Source of the DNA: Verrucomicrobiia bacterium
Lineage (GTDB): Bacteria; Verrucomicrobiota; Verrucomicrobiia; Verrucomicrobiales; DEV007
Reading direction: 5' to 3'
Length of the DNA stretch: 64,000 nt
Assembly (NCBI GenBank): GCA_030427505.1
Contig: JAUICH010000009.1
Span: 124,001 to 188,000, forward strand
Part shown: positions 36,402-45,825 of the stretch, piece after piece
How positions within the stretch are numbered: the stretch's first letter is position 1
Layout of the letters: every line of letters begins with the position of its first letter
The notes under the pieces: model-generated
Told to the model about the DNA's origin: nothing
Database searches by the model: none
What the model saw: only the letters and a program-made list of their open reading frames with translations
Translations under genes and position numbers: made by a program

Positions 36402-37145
36402 ATGGCTAGAATCAAGTTCACTCACTTTTTTGACGGGTTCCACACGCTCTTCGTTGGCTATCTGATCATCGGGTTCGGTGGCTTAATAGCAGGCGGTACC
36501 ATCCTTGAAGTCTTGGAACCGGTGTGGGACAGAATTTCAGGAGGTTTTTCGGAAGGACTCCAAACGATCATCGAGTGGGGCGCTGGTTTTGGAATTATTG
36601 CTGGGACCTACTATCTCTTGTTTAAGTTTGTCTGGATCCCCCTGGAGCCACTCCCTACTTGGCTCTATTTACGCCTCACCCTATATGTTCCAGCCACTTG
36701 GCGGGACGCAAAGACCACCGGTTTTCTCTTTGATGGCGATATCACGGGAACATGGTATCCCCTGTTAGAACTCAAAAAGCTGCCCCGCGAGCTTCGCCGG
36801 GAGGCGCTTTATGAATTTGCCAAACAGACTCCCGTGGGTGCCCTGACTCTGCAGCAGTCTCCATCTCTAGAATCACTAGCAGAGGTGATTCCCCTCAAAC
36901 CTGATGCTGACCAGCGTTTGAATCATGCCCGGGAGGTACTCGGAGTCACTCCTGAAGCGACGGAGGAGGAAATCGAGAATGCCCTTCGGGAGCTGATCAG
37001 AAAGTATCAGTCTCTTGCATTTTCAAACTCGCAACCGGAGAATCAACGCTTTGTCCGCGAGAAGACCGACGAACTCACCGCCGCCTACGATCTTTTGGTG
37101 AAGACCAAGAATGGGAGGATCATGCAAGAGAAACGATCACGGTAA
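36402..37145 (+). CDS. Membrane protein with degenerate J-like domain
   Basis: This protein has 247 residues. Two hydrophobic segments lie at about 14-35 and 55-80. After a middle region, residues 180-240 read AREVLGVTPEATEEEIENAL, then RELIRKYQSLA and DELTAAYDLLVKTK. This is the helix pattern of a J-domain, but the HPD motif needed to stimulate DnaK is replaced by YQSLAF. So it is either a J-like protein with a different role or a lineage-specific derivative. Coding here looks less GC-rich than its neighbours. Function unknown. Confidence 0.7.
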   Translation: MARIKFTHFFDGFHTLFVGYLIIGFGGLIAGGTILEVLEPVWDRISGGFSEGLQTIIEWGAGFGIIAGTYYLLFKFVWIPLEPLPTWLYLRLTLYVPATWRDAKTTGFLFDGDITGTWYPLLELKKLPRELRREALYEFAKQTPVGALTLQQSPSLESLAEVIPLKPDADQRLNHAREVLGVTPEATEEEIENALRELIRKYQSLAFSNSQPENQRFVREKTDELTAAYDLLVKTKNGRIMQEKRSR

Positions 37146-37211
37146 GTTAAGAGAGAAACCTTAACACAGCCACATCGGCACGAAAGGCTGGAAACCAAAC
37201 ACGGTATTGCC

Positions 37212-37694
37212 TCACTCCTTCGTCTCTGTCTCGCTGACGATCTTCCCCTCCGGCGGCGGATCGTAGCGGGTAGCATCCACGATGCGGAAGATGAAAGTCT
37301 GGTCCAGCTCCGATAAGTCGGCGAAGGGATAGTCGATGGGCTTGGTCTTTCCGGTGAGAAGGAAGCGCACCTTATCCTCCTGAATAACGGTAATAGGTCC
37401 CTCTTTCCCTGGCTCCGGCGCGGCGTAGGCAAGAAGGCGGGCTTCCATGGTTTTACCGTCTTTGTTGGTCCAGATGCGGGGCTCGGAGAGTGCGGTGATA
37501 TAAACGGTCACGGTCTGAGTCTCCGGCGACCGGGCAATAATGCCGACACTGCTGGTATTTCCCGTGCCCTCGATCTTCCGCCCTGAGGACTGCGCGATAG
37601 CTTGCTTAGGAAAGAAAGCTGAAATCAGTAACCAGACACCGGCCAAGCAACTCAGCCGTGGTATGCCGTAAAAGAGGCCTGAAGGGGCTTTCAT
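37212..37694 (-). CDS. Exported SHD1-domain protein
   Basis: This protein has 160 residues. A signal peptide (CLAGVWLLISAFFPKQAIAQ) ends near residue 35. Residues 70-140 contain RIWTNKDGKTMEARLLAY and PFADLSELDQTFI, the PVC form of the SLA1 homology domain 1 (normally xxW.S.dGr.ieA...L..l...D). Such domains are abundant in Planctomycetes and Verrucomicrobia exported proteins; their role is unknown. It lies 55 bases after the ABC permease gene. Confidence 0.75.
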   Translation of the reverse strand: MKAPSGLFYGIPRLSCLAGVWLLISAFFPKQAIAQSSGRKIEGTGNTSSVGIIARSPETQTVTVYITALSEPRIWTNKDGKTMEARLLAYAAPEPGKEGPITVIQEDKVRFLLTGKTKPIDYPFADLSELDQTFIFRIVDATRYDPPPEGKIVSETETKE

Positions 37695-37749
37695 TTAAAC
37701 AGTAAAATACCAGAGATCCGCCACCCGGCTCAATAGAGATCGCACGACT

Positions 37750-39165
37750 CTACTCCACCCGCAGATAGCGCCGCTTGGCCTGGTCCAGGAGCACGGCTCC
37801 CTGTATGACGAGACCGAGAACGATCATCTGGCGGAAGGAACTGATATTGAGGAGGTTCATCCCATTCTGGATGACAGCGATGATGAGGGAGCCAATCAGC
37901 GTGCCGAAGATGCGGCCGCTGCCGCCGGTGATGGAGGCGCCACCCACGACAACGGCGGCGATAACGGAAAGCTCATACATCTGCCCATAGGTGGGCGCGC
38001 CGCTGACCAGTTGGGAGGTCATGAGCACGCCACCAAGCCCGGCGGTGGCGCCACAGAGGATATACACGATCAGCTTGACGCGTTTCACGGATATACCGCT
38101 AAGCTCCGCCGCCTGAGCATTGCCGCCGACGGCATAGATGTAGCGGCCCAGCGTGGTTCGCGTCATCGCCAGGTGAGTGACCCCATAGAGAATGAGCATG
38201 AGGTAGATGGAAACCGGTATATTCAGCGGACCGGAGGCCCGGCCCAGCCATCCAAAGCTGTCGGGCAAACGATGGACGGACTCGCCCCCAGTCCAGTCGT
38301 AAGCGAGCCCGCGGCCAATCAACATGAGCGATAGCGTCGCAATAAAGGGCGGAATACTGAAGCGGGTGATGAGCACGCCATTGTATAGCCCCATAACGGA
38401 AGTAATAAGAACGCCCGCAAAAACGGCGGCCATCATGGCAAGAAACCCGGCGGATTCGCCGCCCATCCGTTCGATGCACCACCCGGTGACCACGGCGGAC
38501 AGCGCCAGGAGACTGCCCACGGAAAGATCGATGCCGCCAGTGATGATGACGAGCGTCATGCCGATGGCGAGAATGGCGATGACCGCATTCTGGTCGGCGA
38601 TGTTCACCAGATTGTCTGGCTTCAGAAAATCCGGCCACCAGTAGGATGGCGGGAAAAGTTGCTCCGCGCCCGCGAGGCCGGGGAATTCCGTGGAAAGCGA
38701 ATCGAAAAGTCCCCAGGTGGAAGTGGAGGCACTCCGGCAGATCACCGCCAAGGGACCAACCTGCGCGGGGTCTTCAGCGGCGAGCGTCTCCAGGGCTTGG
38801 CGGGCCGCCGTGGGCGGTCCCTGGGCCACGGTAACGGAGATGTTAAGCTTCGGCTCCACCTGCTCTTCCAGAAGCATCTTCAGGGTTGTCGCAAACGCGG
38901 CATCTCCCGGCTGGGTGGAGGCCGCGATGAGAACGCGGGCTTTGGCATTCTCTCCGGTTCTCCCCTCCCCCGCCAGGACCTGGCCCTTCGCGGAATCCGG
39001 AAGAGCGGCCACCACTTGCTTCACCATGGCCCGGGCAGCCTCAGCGCCCGTGGGTTCCTGCCTCTTCAGCGTGATGATGCTGAAGATGACGCCCAGGAGA
39101 ACCAGCACCAAGAGCATGCCATAGTCCGACGCGAGACGAAGGAGGGACCGGGCAGCTTGGTTCAT
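37750..39165 (-). CDS. Ribose-type ABC transporter permease with large extracytoplasmic insert
   Basis: This protein has 471 residues, about 140 more than RbsC. The first membrane helix (GMLLVLVLLGVIFSIITL, about 15-33) is followed by about 130 soluble residues (KRQEPTGAEAARAMVKQVVA ... LAVICRSASTSTWGLFD). The usual RbsC-type membrane region starts at NAVIAILAIGMTLVIITGGI and keeps DLSVGSLLALSAVV. The insert has a binding-protein-like feel, but I cannot confirm it. The binding protein gene lies 134 bases upstream on the same strand. No RbsA-type ATPase gene is adjacent, so the transporter would need one from elsewhere. Confidence 0.88.
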   Translation of the reverse strand: MNQAARSLLRLASDYGMLLVLVLLGVIFSIITLKRQEPTGAEAARAMVKQVVAALPDSAKGQVLAGEGRTGENAKARVLIAASTQPGDAAFATTLKMLLEEQVEPKLNISVTVAQGPPTAARQALETLAAEDPAQVGPLAVICRSASTSTWGLFDSLSTEFPGLAGAEQLFPPSYWWPDFLKPDNLVNIADQNAVIAILAIGMTLVIITGGIDLSVGSLLALSAVVTGWCIERMGGESAGFLAMMAAVFAGVLITSVMGLYNGVLITRFSIPPFIATLSLMLIGRGLAYDWTGGESVHRLPDSFGWLGRASGPLNIPVSIYLMLILYGVTHLAMTRTTLGRYIYAVGGNAQAAELSGISVKRVKLIVYILCGATAGLGGVLMTSQLVSGAPTYGQMYELSVIAAVVVGGASITGGSGRIFGTLIGSLIIAVIQNGMNLLNISSFRQMIVLGLVIQGAVLLDQAKRRYLRVE

Positions 39166-39299
39166 TGCTTAGACGTTGGGGGGAGAAGGGTCGGGTTTGG
39201 GGCGTGGCGTGGTGGTTCCGCCAGACAAGGAGGCGGGGAGATGAGGAGACAAGAAAAGACGGCGGATAGCGCGGAACGACTTATGAGGATTGTTGGCTC

Positions 39300-40304
39300 C
39301 TACTGGAGTTCAGGATCTTTTTCCGCGTCGGCCTGGTAGTAGAGGGCGGAGTCGATGGGCTGATCGGGCGGGACGGGATTGCCATTGAGGTGGTCGATGA
39401 TGGCCTGGACGGTCTGGCGGCCGATCTTTTCCGGAAACTGAATGGGATCCGCGTAGATCTTTCCTTCCTTGATGGCTTGTTTTCCTTCGAGTTGTCCGTC
39501 GAACGCGATGACGGTGATCTCGTCCTGCTTGCCCGCGCGTTCGAGCGCGGCAACGGCGCCCAGGCCGGAGGGGTCGTTGATCGCGAAAATGCCCCCGATA
39601 CCGGGATGAGCCTGCAGGGCGTCTTCGGTGGCTTTCATACCCTTGTCCTTCTGACCGTCTCCAGGGAGTTCGGCGACGATATCGATCTTGCCTTCGGGGT
39701 GCGCGGCGTTGTGTTTTTCGATGACGTCTTTGAATCCTCGAACACGCTCGATGCAGGACTCCACGGCCCGAAAGTCCAGCACGAGAACCTGACCGCCGGT
39801 CTCCGGGCCTAACACTTCAATCATGGCCTGGGCCGCGAGCTGGCCGCCTTGGAAATTGTTGGTGCCGATGTGTGAAACGACCTCGGCGGCGGGGTCCTGG
39901 CACTTGATGTCAAAGGTGAAGACGGGAATGCCCGCCGTGTTGGCCTCCTGAATGGCGGCGCCAATCGCCTTGGAATCGCAGGGATTGATAGCGATGGCGG
40001 CGGCGTCCCGGACAATGAAGTCTTTGACTTGGTTTCGCTGCTTCGCCACGTCAAAGTCGCCGCTGAGATACTGGACCGAATAGCCGTGCTTGGCGGCTTC
40101 GTCTTCCATCGCGTCCTGGATGGTCTTGAAGAAGGGATTGGAAAGCGTCAGGCAGGTCGCGCCGATGAAGCCTTTGGAACCGGGTTTTTCAGAATCAGCG
40201 GACGCGGCTTCGTCATTATTGTCACAAGAGGTAAAGGTCAGGGCCGCGGCCCAAGCGAATGCGGCAAGGGAACATGAGAGAAAACTTCGGCGGAGAGGGT
40301 TCAT
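39300..40304 (-). CDS. Sugar ABC transporter substrate-binding lipoprotein (RbsB-like)
   Basis: This protein has 334 residues from the ATG at 40304. The lipoprotein signal FAWAAALTFTSC leads to a probably acylated Cys at about 27. The mature protein is a Peripla_BP_4 fold: GFIGATCLTLSNPFFKTIQD, AAAIAINPCDSKAIGAAIQE, SHIGTNNFQGGQLAAQ, and VIAFDGQLEGKQAIKEGKIY. It should bind a pentose, hexose or related ligand. The permease gene follows directly downstream. An upstream start at 40379 would precede the signal sequence. Confidence 0.9.
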   Translation of the reverse strand: MNPLRRSFLSCSLAAFAWAAALTFTSCDNNDEAASADSEKPGSKGFIGATCLTLSNPFFKTIQDAMEDEAAKHGYSVQYLSGDFDVAKQRNQVKDFIVRDAAAIAINPCDSKAIGAAIQEANTAGIPVFTFDIKCQDPAAEVVSHIGTNNFQGGQLAAQAMIEVLGPETGGQVLVLDFRAVESCIERVRGFKDVIEKHNAAHPEGKIDIVAELPGDGQKDKGMKATEDALQAHPGIGGIFAINDPSGLGAVAALERAGKQDEITVIAFDGQLEGKQAIKEGKIYADPIQFPEKIGRQTVQAIIDHLNGNPVPPDQPIDSALYYQADAEKDPELQ

Positions 40305-40471
40305 GCAAACTATTGAAGAGGGTTTGCATGGGGTGAGCAATGGCGTTTTTCGGGGAAGTCGAAAAGACGACACCTCCACGGGCTAGCCCCAGGCGAAAAT
40401 GCCGCCCATTTGGCTCCCGCCAGCACAGCTTAGCTATTGGAGCAGACTTGGCGCAGGAGGCCAGCTATCCC

Positions 40472-41542
40472 CTACTCCACCTTTATATTGTGACTGTCCC
40501 TCAAAGCCGCCTCCACACTGGGCGGCTCGACTTCCGGCGTCATCAGCGGCGGCAGCTCTTTCATCAGGCGCACCGGCTCGCCCTCCATGGGAGACAGCAC
40601 CCGGTGACCGATATTCTTTTCCTCCGCCGCCAGGCTCAGGCGTTTGATCGGTTCGTGAATGCACTCGTTCCCCAGGGGAAAGGTGCCGTAGTGCATGGGA
40701 ATCATCTGATTCGCGCCCAGGTCTTCGAATGCCTGGATCGCTTCCTCGGGATTCATGTGAACGTCCCGGCCGCTGGGGGCCTCATACGCGCCGATCGGCA
40801 GCAGAGCGGTATCGATGTCGTAGCGTTTCCCGATTTCGCTGAAGCCGTCGAAATAGGCGCTGTCGCCACAGTGGTAGAGACTGCTGTGCGGGGTCTTGAT
40901 CAGGAAACCGCCAAAGCCGCGGTGAGTATCGTGAATGAAGCGCGCGCCCCAGTGGTAGCTGGGAGTCAGGACAATCTCGGTCTCGCCCAGGGAAAAGTGT
41001 TCCCAGATGTCCATTTCCCGAACCTCGCCAAATTTCAGGTCCCGAATGAGACAGCCCACGCCTTTCGGGGCCAGGACGGTCTGGCCGTTGGCGATTTTCT
41101 TCAGGGTCCCCCGGTGCAGGTGATCGTAGTGAGCGTGAGTGATCAGAATGCAATCCACCGGCGGCAGGTGATCCAGGTGCAGGCCGGGATGCCGGGCCCG
41201 CTTCACCGGGCCGTGCCAGAGCGCCCAGTTGGGATCGATCAATATGTTCGCCCAGGGGGTCCTCACCAGGAAAGAGGCGTGACCGATCCAGATGACCTCG
41301 ATCTCCCGATCTTCCAAATCCATAAAGGACGGCGCCTCGGGAATGGCAATGCCGGAGCGCTTCTGTAAGATGGTGGGCAGCAAGCGGCGGCGAAGGAAGC
41401 GGTAGTTGCGCAGAGCCCATCCCTTGTCCGGTTTCAGACCCACTCTCAGACCATCGCTGACGACGCCTACTTTCTGGGTCAGACCTTTGAAAAACTGGCC
41501 TTTTCGGGGTGGGTTTGGGTTGCCGTTGGCGCCATTCTTCAT
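40472..41542 (-). CDS. Metallo-beta-lactamase-fold hydrolase, NAPE-PLD/UlaG-like
   Basis: This protein has 356 residues. The metal motif HAHYDH lies at 136-141, preceded by WIGHASFLVRTPWANILIDP, which is the N-terminal pattern of the NAPE-PLD-like branch of the fold. Later ligands are in LTPSYHWGARF, YHCGDSAYFDG and IPMHYGTF. Bacterial relatives hydrolyse N-acyl phospholipids or lactones; the substrate here is unassigned. The protein has no signal peptide and should be cytoplasmic. Confidence 0.87.
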   Translation of the reverse strand: MKNGANGNPNPPRKGQFFKGLTQKVGVVSDGLRVGLKPDKGWALRNYRFLRRRLLPTILQKRSGIAIPEAPSFMDLEDREIEVIWIGHASFLVRTPWANILIDPNWALWHGPVKRARHPGLHLDHLPPVDCILITHAHYDHLHRGTLKKIANGQTVLAPKGVGCLIRDLKFGEVREMDIWEHFSLGETEIVLTPSYHWGARFIHDTHRGFGGFLIKTPHSSLYHCGDSAYFDGFSEIGKRYDIDTALLPIGAYEAPSGRDVHMNPEEAIQAFEDLGANQMIPMHYGTFPLGNECIHEPIKRLSLAAEEKNIGHRVLSPMEGEPVRLMKELPPLMTPEVEPPSVEAALRDSHNIKVE

Positions 41543-41700
41543 CTCTATCCTTTGGACGGCGTGGTTGGAAAAATCCTTAAGGACCTCTATTAATATTCTA
41601 AAGGTTTCGCCACGATCTGTCCTATCTTTTCGTCAAAAATCCGTGCCATTTTGTTCAAAGCACGATTCCCGCCACTTCGCCGCCTCATGCGCTGACACGC

Positions 41701-44202
41701 TCACTGAAAGCTGGGATCGTCCGCGTTTCCGCCCGCCCGCAGGTAGGCTAGCAGGTCCAGGACTTCATCTTTCCGGAGGAAATTAATCAGGCCCGGCGGC
41801 ATCGCGGACACATTGGGGCCCGCGGGGTTCCGGTATTTATCTCCTATTACGAGCGAGGGGTGGATGATCGATTCCAGAAGGTCCGCCGGACCAAAGCGAT
41901 TTCCCACCGCCGTCAGGTCCGGACCCAGCACGGACTTCGCGCTGGCCGGGTTTGGCCCCATCCGGTGGCACACCGCGCAACCCACCCGGTTGTATGCCGC
42001 CAAACCGCTTTCAAAATCTCGGCCTTCCAGCGGTTTGGCCAAGTCGGGCAGCAGGTCCTCCATCGTCCACGCCTGCACCAAGGTCATGCCTTCCAGGGAG
42101 ATCACCGGTGCTTCCACCTCCGCGGCCGCCGGTTCCAGCAGGTCTTTCAAAACTTCCTTCTCATCCTCGCTCAGCGCGGCCACGGCTTCCTTCCGCAGGT
42201 TCTCCTGAGTGCGAAGGTACCAGCGGCCTCCGGGAAAGGATTCAAACCGGCGCAGCGCCTCCAGGTAACGCCGCCGCTCTTTCAGCGTCCAGCCGTCTTT
42301 GATGTAGCGCAGGAAGGTCAGATACTGGGAGAGATCCTGGCTGGTCTTCGCCGCATCCAGCAGGGCCAGCGTCTTCTCTTTCGCGGAAGGGGCTTCCAGG
42401 TAAATGAGTAGTTCGCACAGTTCGTGATTCAGCCGCGTGTCCGCCGCGGGATAGAGCGGGTCCAGCCGGGTCAGCACCGCCTGACGCACTTCCTCAGCCG
42501 GCTTACCCATTCGCGAAAAGACCAAGGCGTAATCCCGCAGCATCAGCAGTTGTTCTTCTATCTCCAACTCTGCCAAGGGCAGCGCATTCAGCGCGGCTAT
42601 CAACTTCGGTTCCAACTCTGGCTCGCCCAGCCGTGCCAGCGCCATCAGGGCCGTAGGCGAACCGCTTTTCAGCGCTGGCGCCTGCCATTCTTTCAGCGGC
42701 TGATTTTCCAAAGCCACCCGCGCCGCGTAGCGTATCCACCGGTCTGGGTGGCCGGTGTGTTCCAGCGCCAGCTTCCACCCCTCCTCGCCGCGGATCTTGT
42801 GGTACTTCTCCAGTTCCCTGCGCAGTTCCCGCAGCTTCGCCGCTTCCGCCAGTTCTTCTTTGCCTGGAGACTTGGCCTCTTCCAAGACTTCAGCCTCTTT
42901 CTGCGGCGTTCCTTCATCCGCGCGGCCACCCAAATAGCTCACCCGATACAGCGCCGATTGCGTCCGCCGTCCGCCAGTGATGAAGTACATGGCTCCGTCC
43001 GGTCCAAAAGCCAGGTCTGTCACATTCAGCGGCCGGCCAGACAAAAAATGTTCCGCGTCCCCCACGTAGCTCGCCCCTTCCGGCCTTAGGTGTACTGCCA
43101 GGATGCGGCCGTAGGACCAGTCGGCGATGAAGAAAGCTTCGCGATACTTTTCAGGGAAGGTGCTGTCATACCCAAAAGCCACCCCAGTGGGAGACCCCAA
43201 ACCCACGTCATAAGCCGCGGGCAGGCTGTCTTCATAATACGCCGGCCATTTTCCCGTCGCCCGCCGCCAGCCATAGTCCGCGCCGGAAACGATATGCAGC
43301 ACCCGCGTGGGCTTGTACCAGGCCAGGCCGCTTTCCCACTCCATGTCCGCCTCGTAGACGAAGGGCTCGCCGTCCCGGTTGAAATCGATGTCCAGTGGGT
43401 TGCGGAGACCGCCGGCTACCAGTTCGAAAAAGCTGCCGTCTTGGTCCGTTTTCAAGACGTGACCCGCGGGCACGGTGCGTTCGCGATTGAACCAATCGTC
43501 GTCCCAGGGGTTGGGGATGAGTTGATCTTCCGCGAAGTTTTTCAGCGGCGAATCCTCCGCCGGCGGGTCCGTCAGTTCCACGTCGTTCCCATGCACCAGG
43601 TAGATGAACCCGTCCGGACCCAGCCGCAGGTGGTTGCGCCCGTGCCCCACGCCACCCGCGGTCTGGAGCAGCAGTTTCACCTCGTCGAACTGGTCGTCCC
43701 CATCCGTATCCCGCAGCCGGTAGAATCCGCGTGAATCATTGGCGTTTGCATACAGCGAGTCATAAGCCCACAGCAGGCCCCGGCATTCCTCCAGCGTGTC
43801 CTCAATGATTTCCACCTGCTCCACCTTTTCCTGACCCAGGCTCATCCGCAGCAGGCCCTTGTCTTCCATCGCCACAATAAGCCGCCCCTTCCCGTCGAAG
43901 CACATGCCTACCCAGGAGCCCTCGCCCTCCCGTGCCGCGCGCAGGAGGCTTACCTCATACCCAGGCAGCGCAAAGATGCGCGTGGGACTCGTCACGGCTT
44001 CTTCCCCGCCCTTAGCCGCCATTTTCCAACTGTCATAAGCCTCGATCCGCGGCACCACCAGCGAAGGGGCCGGCTCGCCTTCCTCAGTCTCCTGACCCAT
44101 AGCCGCCTGACTGACTACCATGACACCTAAGCTCACAGCCAATAGACCGCGCCGGTTCAGGAAACGTCTCTTGCCGCAGGCAGTTTGTTCGCGTCGTCTC
44201 AT
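41701..44202 (-). CDS. Exported PVC-type dehydrogenase with repeats and C-terminal cytochrome c
   Basis: This protein has 833 residues from the ATG at 44202. The signal peptide is FLNRRGLLAVSLGVMVVSQA. Residues 40-440 form a PQQ-dehydrogenase-like beta propeller (WVGMCFDGKGRLIVAMEDKG, HGRNHLRLGPDGFIYLVHGN, DLAFGPDGAMYFITGGRRT). Helical repeats follow. The haem motif CAVCH lies near residue 741, with the distal Met probably in SAMPPGLINFL. This is the widespread PVC architecture for periplasmic oxidoreductases of unknown substrate. The 158-base gap to the metallo-hydrolase gene holds nothing notable. Confidence 0.88.
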   Translation of the reverse strand: MRRREQTACGKRRFLNRRGLLAVSLGVMVVSQAAMGQETEEGEPAPSLVVPRIEAYDSWKMAAKGGEEAVTSPTRIFALPGYEVSLLRAAREGEGSWVGMCFDGKGRLIVAMEDKGLLRMSLGQEKVEQVEIIEDTLEECRGLLWAYDSLYANANDSRGFYRLRDTDGDDQFDEVKLLLQTAGGVGHGRNHLRLGPDGFIYLVHGNDVELTDPPAEDSPLKNFAEDQLIPNPWDDDWFNRERTVPAGHVLKTDQDGSFFELVAGGLRNPLDIDFNRDGEPFVYEADMEWESGLAWYKPTRVLHIVSGADYGWRRATGKWPAYYEDSLPAAYDVGLGSPTGVAFGYDSTFPEKYREAFFIADWSYGRILAVHLRPEGASYVGDAEHFLSGRPLNVTDLAFGPDGAMYFITGGRRTQSALYRVSYLGGRADEGTPQKEAEVLEEAKSPGKEELAEAAKLRELRRELEKYHKIRGEEGWKLALEHTGHPDRWIRYAARVALENQPLKEWQAPALKSGSPTALMALARLGEPELEPKLIAALNALPLAELEIEEQLLMLRDYALVFSRMGKPAEEVRQAVLTRLDPLYPAADTRLNHELCELLIYLEAPSAKEKTLALLDAAKTSQDLSQYLTFLRYIKDGWTLKERRRYLEALRRFESFPGGRWYLRTQENLRKEAVAALSEDEKEVLKDLLEPAAAEVEAPVISLEGMTLVQAWTMEDLLPDLAKPLEGRDFESGLAAYNRVGCAVCHRMGPNPASAKSVLGPDLTAVGNRFGPADLLESIIHPSLVIGDKYRNPAGPNVSAMPPGLINFLRKDEVLDLLAYLRAGGNADDPSFQ

Positions 44203-44344
44203 CTCGGGGGTGGCCAAATCATAGGCAAACCCCGCCGCCGGACAAGCCTCCTCTTTGGTGGCTGGACCGCAAGATGGGAGATTCAAGACCTGACAAAACC
44301 CGTCTTCCTTTGTCAAAGTATCTACAACCCCATTCGTTTCCCTC

Positions 44345-45799
44345 ATGAACTCCCCCCGCCTCCTCCCCTACCCTCTTCCCTTCACGCTCCTGGCCGGACT
44401 GTTCCTGATCCTCCGCGCCTTCTCCACTATCCACGCCCAGGAGGCCGAGCCCTATGCCTGGAAGGCCGCCGCGGCCGCGGCCGACATCTCGCCGATCAAT
44501 CCCATGTGGATGGGCGGCTACGCGGGCCGGAAGGCGCCTTTCGAGACCGTCGGCGAACCACTCCACGCGAAAGCCCTGGCGATCGAAGACGCGGACGGCG
44601 GCCGCTTCGTCTTCATTACGATGGACCTCATCGGCGTGCCCATCGAGCTGCGCCGCGCCATGGAAACCTATGCGAAAGAGACACACCAGCTCGCGCCGGA
44701 GCGTTTCCTGATCAATGCCTCGCACACGCACTCCGGCCCCATGATCCGCGTCTACCGCCTGGGCCGGGGCCAGGGCGAGCCGGAGTCAGTTTATGACAAT
44801 GTGCCGGATGAAGAAGACGCCCTGCGCGCCCGGCAGACCTTGGACTACATGGCGGGCGTCGAGAAGAAGCTGCGGAAGATCATGGACGAGGCGATCTCCC
44901 ATCTGGAGCCGGCGGAACTTTCCTGGGCCCGCGCCCGCTGCGGTTTCGCGATGAACCGCCGGACGCCGGAACCTGGCGGTGGTTTCAAGAATTTTCCGAA
45001 CCCCGCTGGCCCGGTGGACCAGGAGGTCCCGGTGCTTCAGGTGCGCGCCCCGGAGACCGGTGAACTGCGCGCCGTGCTCTTTGGCTACGCCTGCCACGCC
45101 ACCACGCTGAACGGCTACGAGATCAACAGTGACTGGCCGGGCTATGCGCAGCGTTACTTCCAGGAGATGCACCCCGGCACGGTAGCGATGTTCTTGAATG
45201 GCTGCTCCGGCGATCAGAACCCCTACCCCCGCCGGCTGCAGGCCTTTGCCGAACGCCACGGCATCGCCCTCGCCACGGCGGTGGATGCCGCGCTGGAGAC
45301 GGCTCCCCAGCCCCTGGAAGGACCGCTCAAGGCCGCGCTCGACTGGCCGGAGCTGGCCTACGACACCATCCCCACGCGGCAAGAGTTGCAAGAACGCGCC
45401 CAACTGCCTGACCGCACGGACGCCCGTTATGCGGAGTTTCTCCTGCGCGAGCTGGACGCCGCCGGCAGCCTGCCGGAGTCCTACCCGCTGCCCATCCAGG
45501 TCGTCCGTTTTGACGATACCCTGACCCTCGCCGCCATCGGGGGCGAGGTGGTGGTGGACTACTCCCTGCGTCTGAAAAAGGAACTCGGCGAAAAGACCAG
45601 CGGCCCCGTCTGGGTGGCCGGGTATACCAACGACGTACCCGGTTACATTCCCAGCGACCGCGTGTTGAAGGAAGGCGGCTATGAAGGCGCGTCTTCCATG
45701 CGCCACGTGCGCAGCACCGTGCACAGCAGCACCTGGGCGCCCGGTGTGGAGCAAACCGTAGTGGACACGGTGCACCGGCTGTTTGACGGATTGAAATAA
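44345..45799 (+). CDS. Exported neutral/alkaline ceramidase-like protein
   Basis: This protein has 484 residues. The signal peptide ends near FSTIHAQ. The neutral ceramidase N-terminal fold is clear: AAAAADISPINPMWMGGYAG, LAIEDADGGRFVFITMDLIG, ASHTHSGPM (zinc and catalytic region), and FGYACHATTLNG followed by LNGCSGDQNP. True ceramidases are longer and have a C-terminal domain; this one lacks it, like many PVC members, so the substrate could be another amide or ester. It diverges from the cytochrome-tailed dehydrogenase, with a 142-base gap. Confidence 0.87.
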   Translation: MNSPRLLPYPLPFTLLAGLFLILRAFSTIHAQEAEPYAWKAAAAAADISPINPMWMGGYAGRKAPFETVGEPLHAKALAIEDADGGRFVFITMDLIGVPIELRRAMETYAKETHQLAPERFLINASHTHSGPMIRVYRLGRGQGEPESVYDNVPDEEDALRARQTLDYMAGVEKKLRKIMDEAISHLEPAELSWARARCGFAMNRRTPEPGGGFKNFPNPAGPVDQEVPVLQVRAPETGELRAVLFGYACHATTLNGYEINSDWPGYAQRYFQEMHPGTVAMFLNGCSGDQNPYPRRLQAFAERHGIALATAVDAALETAPQPLEGPLKAALDWPELAYDTIPTRQELQERAQLPDRTDARYAEFLLRELDAAGSLPESYPLPIQVVRFDDTLTLAAIGGEVVVDYSLRLKKELGEKTSGPVWVAGYTNDVPGYIPSDRVLKEGGYEGASSMRHVRSTVHSSTWAPGVEQTVVDTVHRLFDGLK

Positions 45800-45825
45800 G
45801 CTTGGCGAAAAGTACCCCCTCCCGC

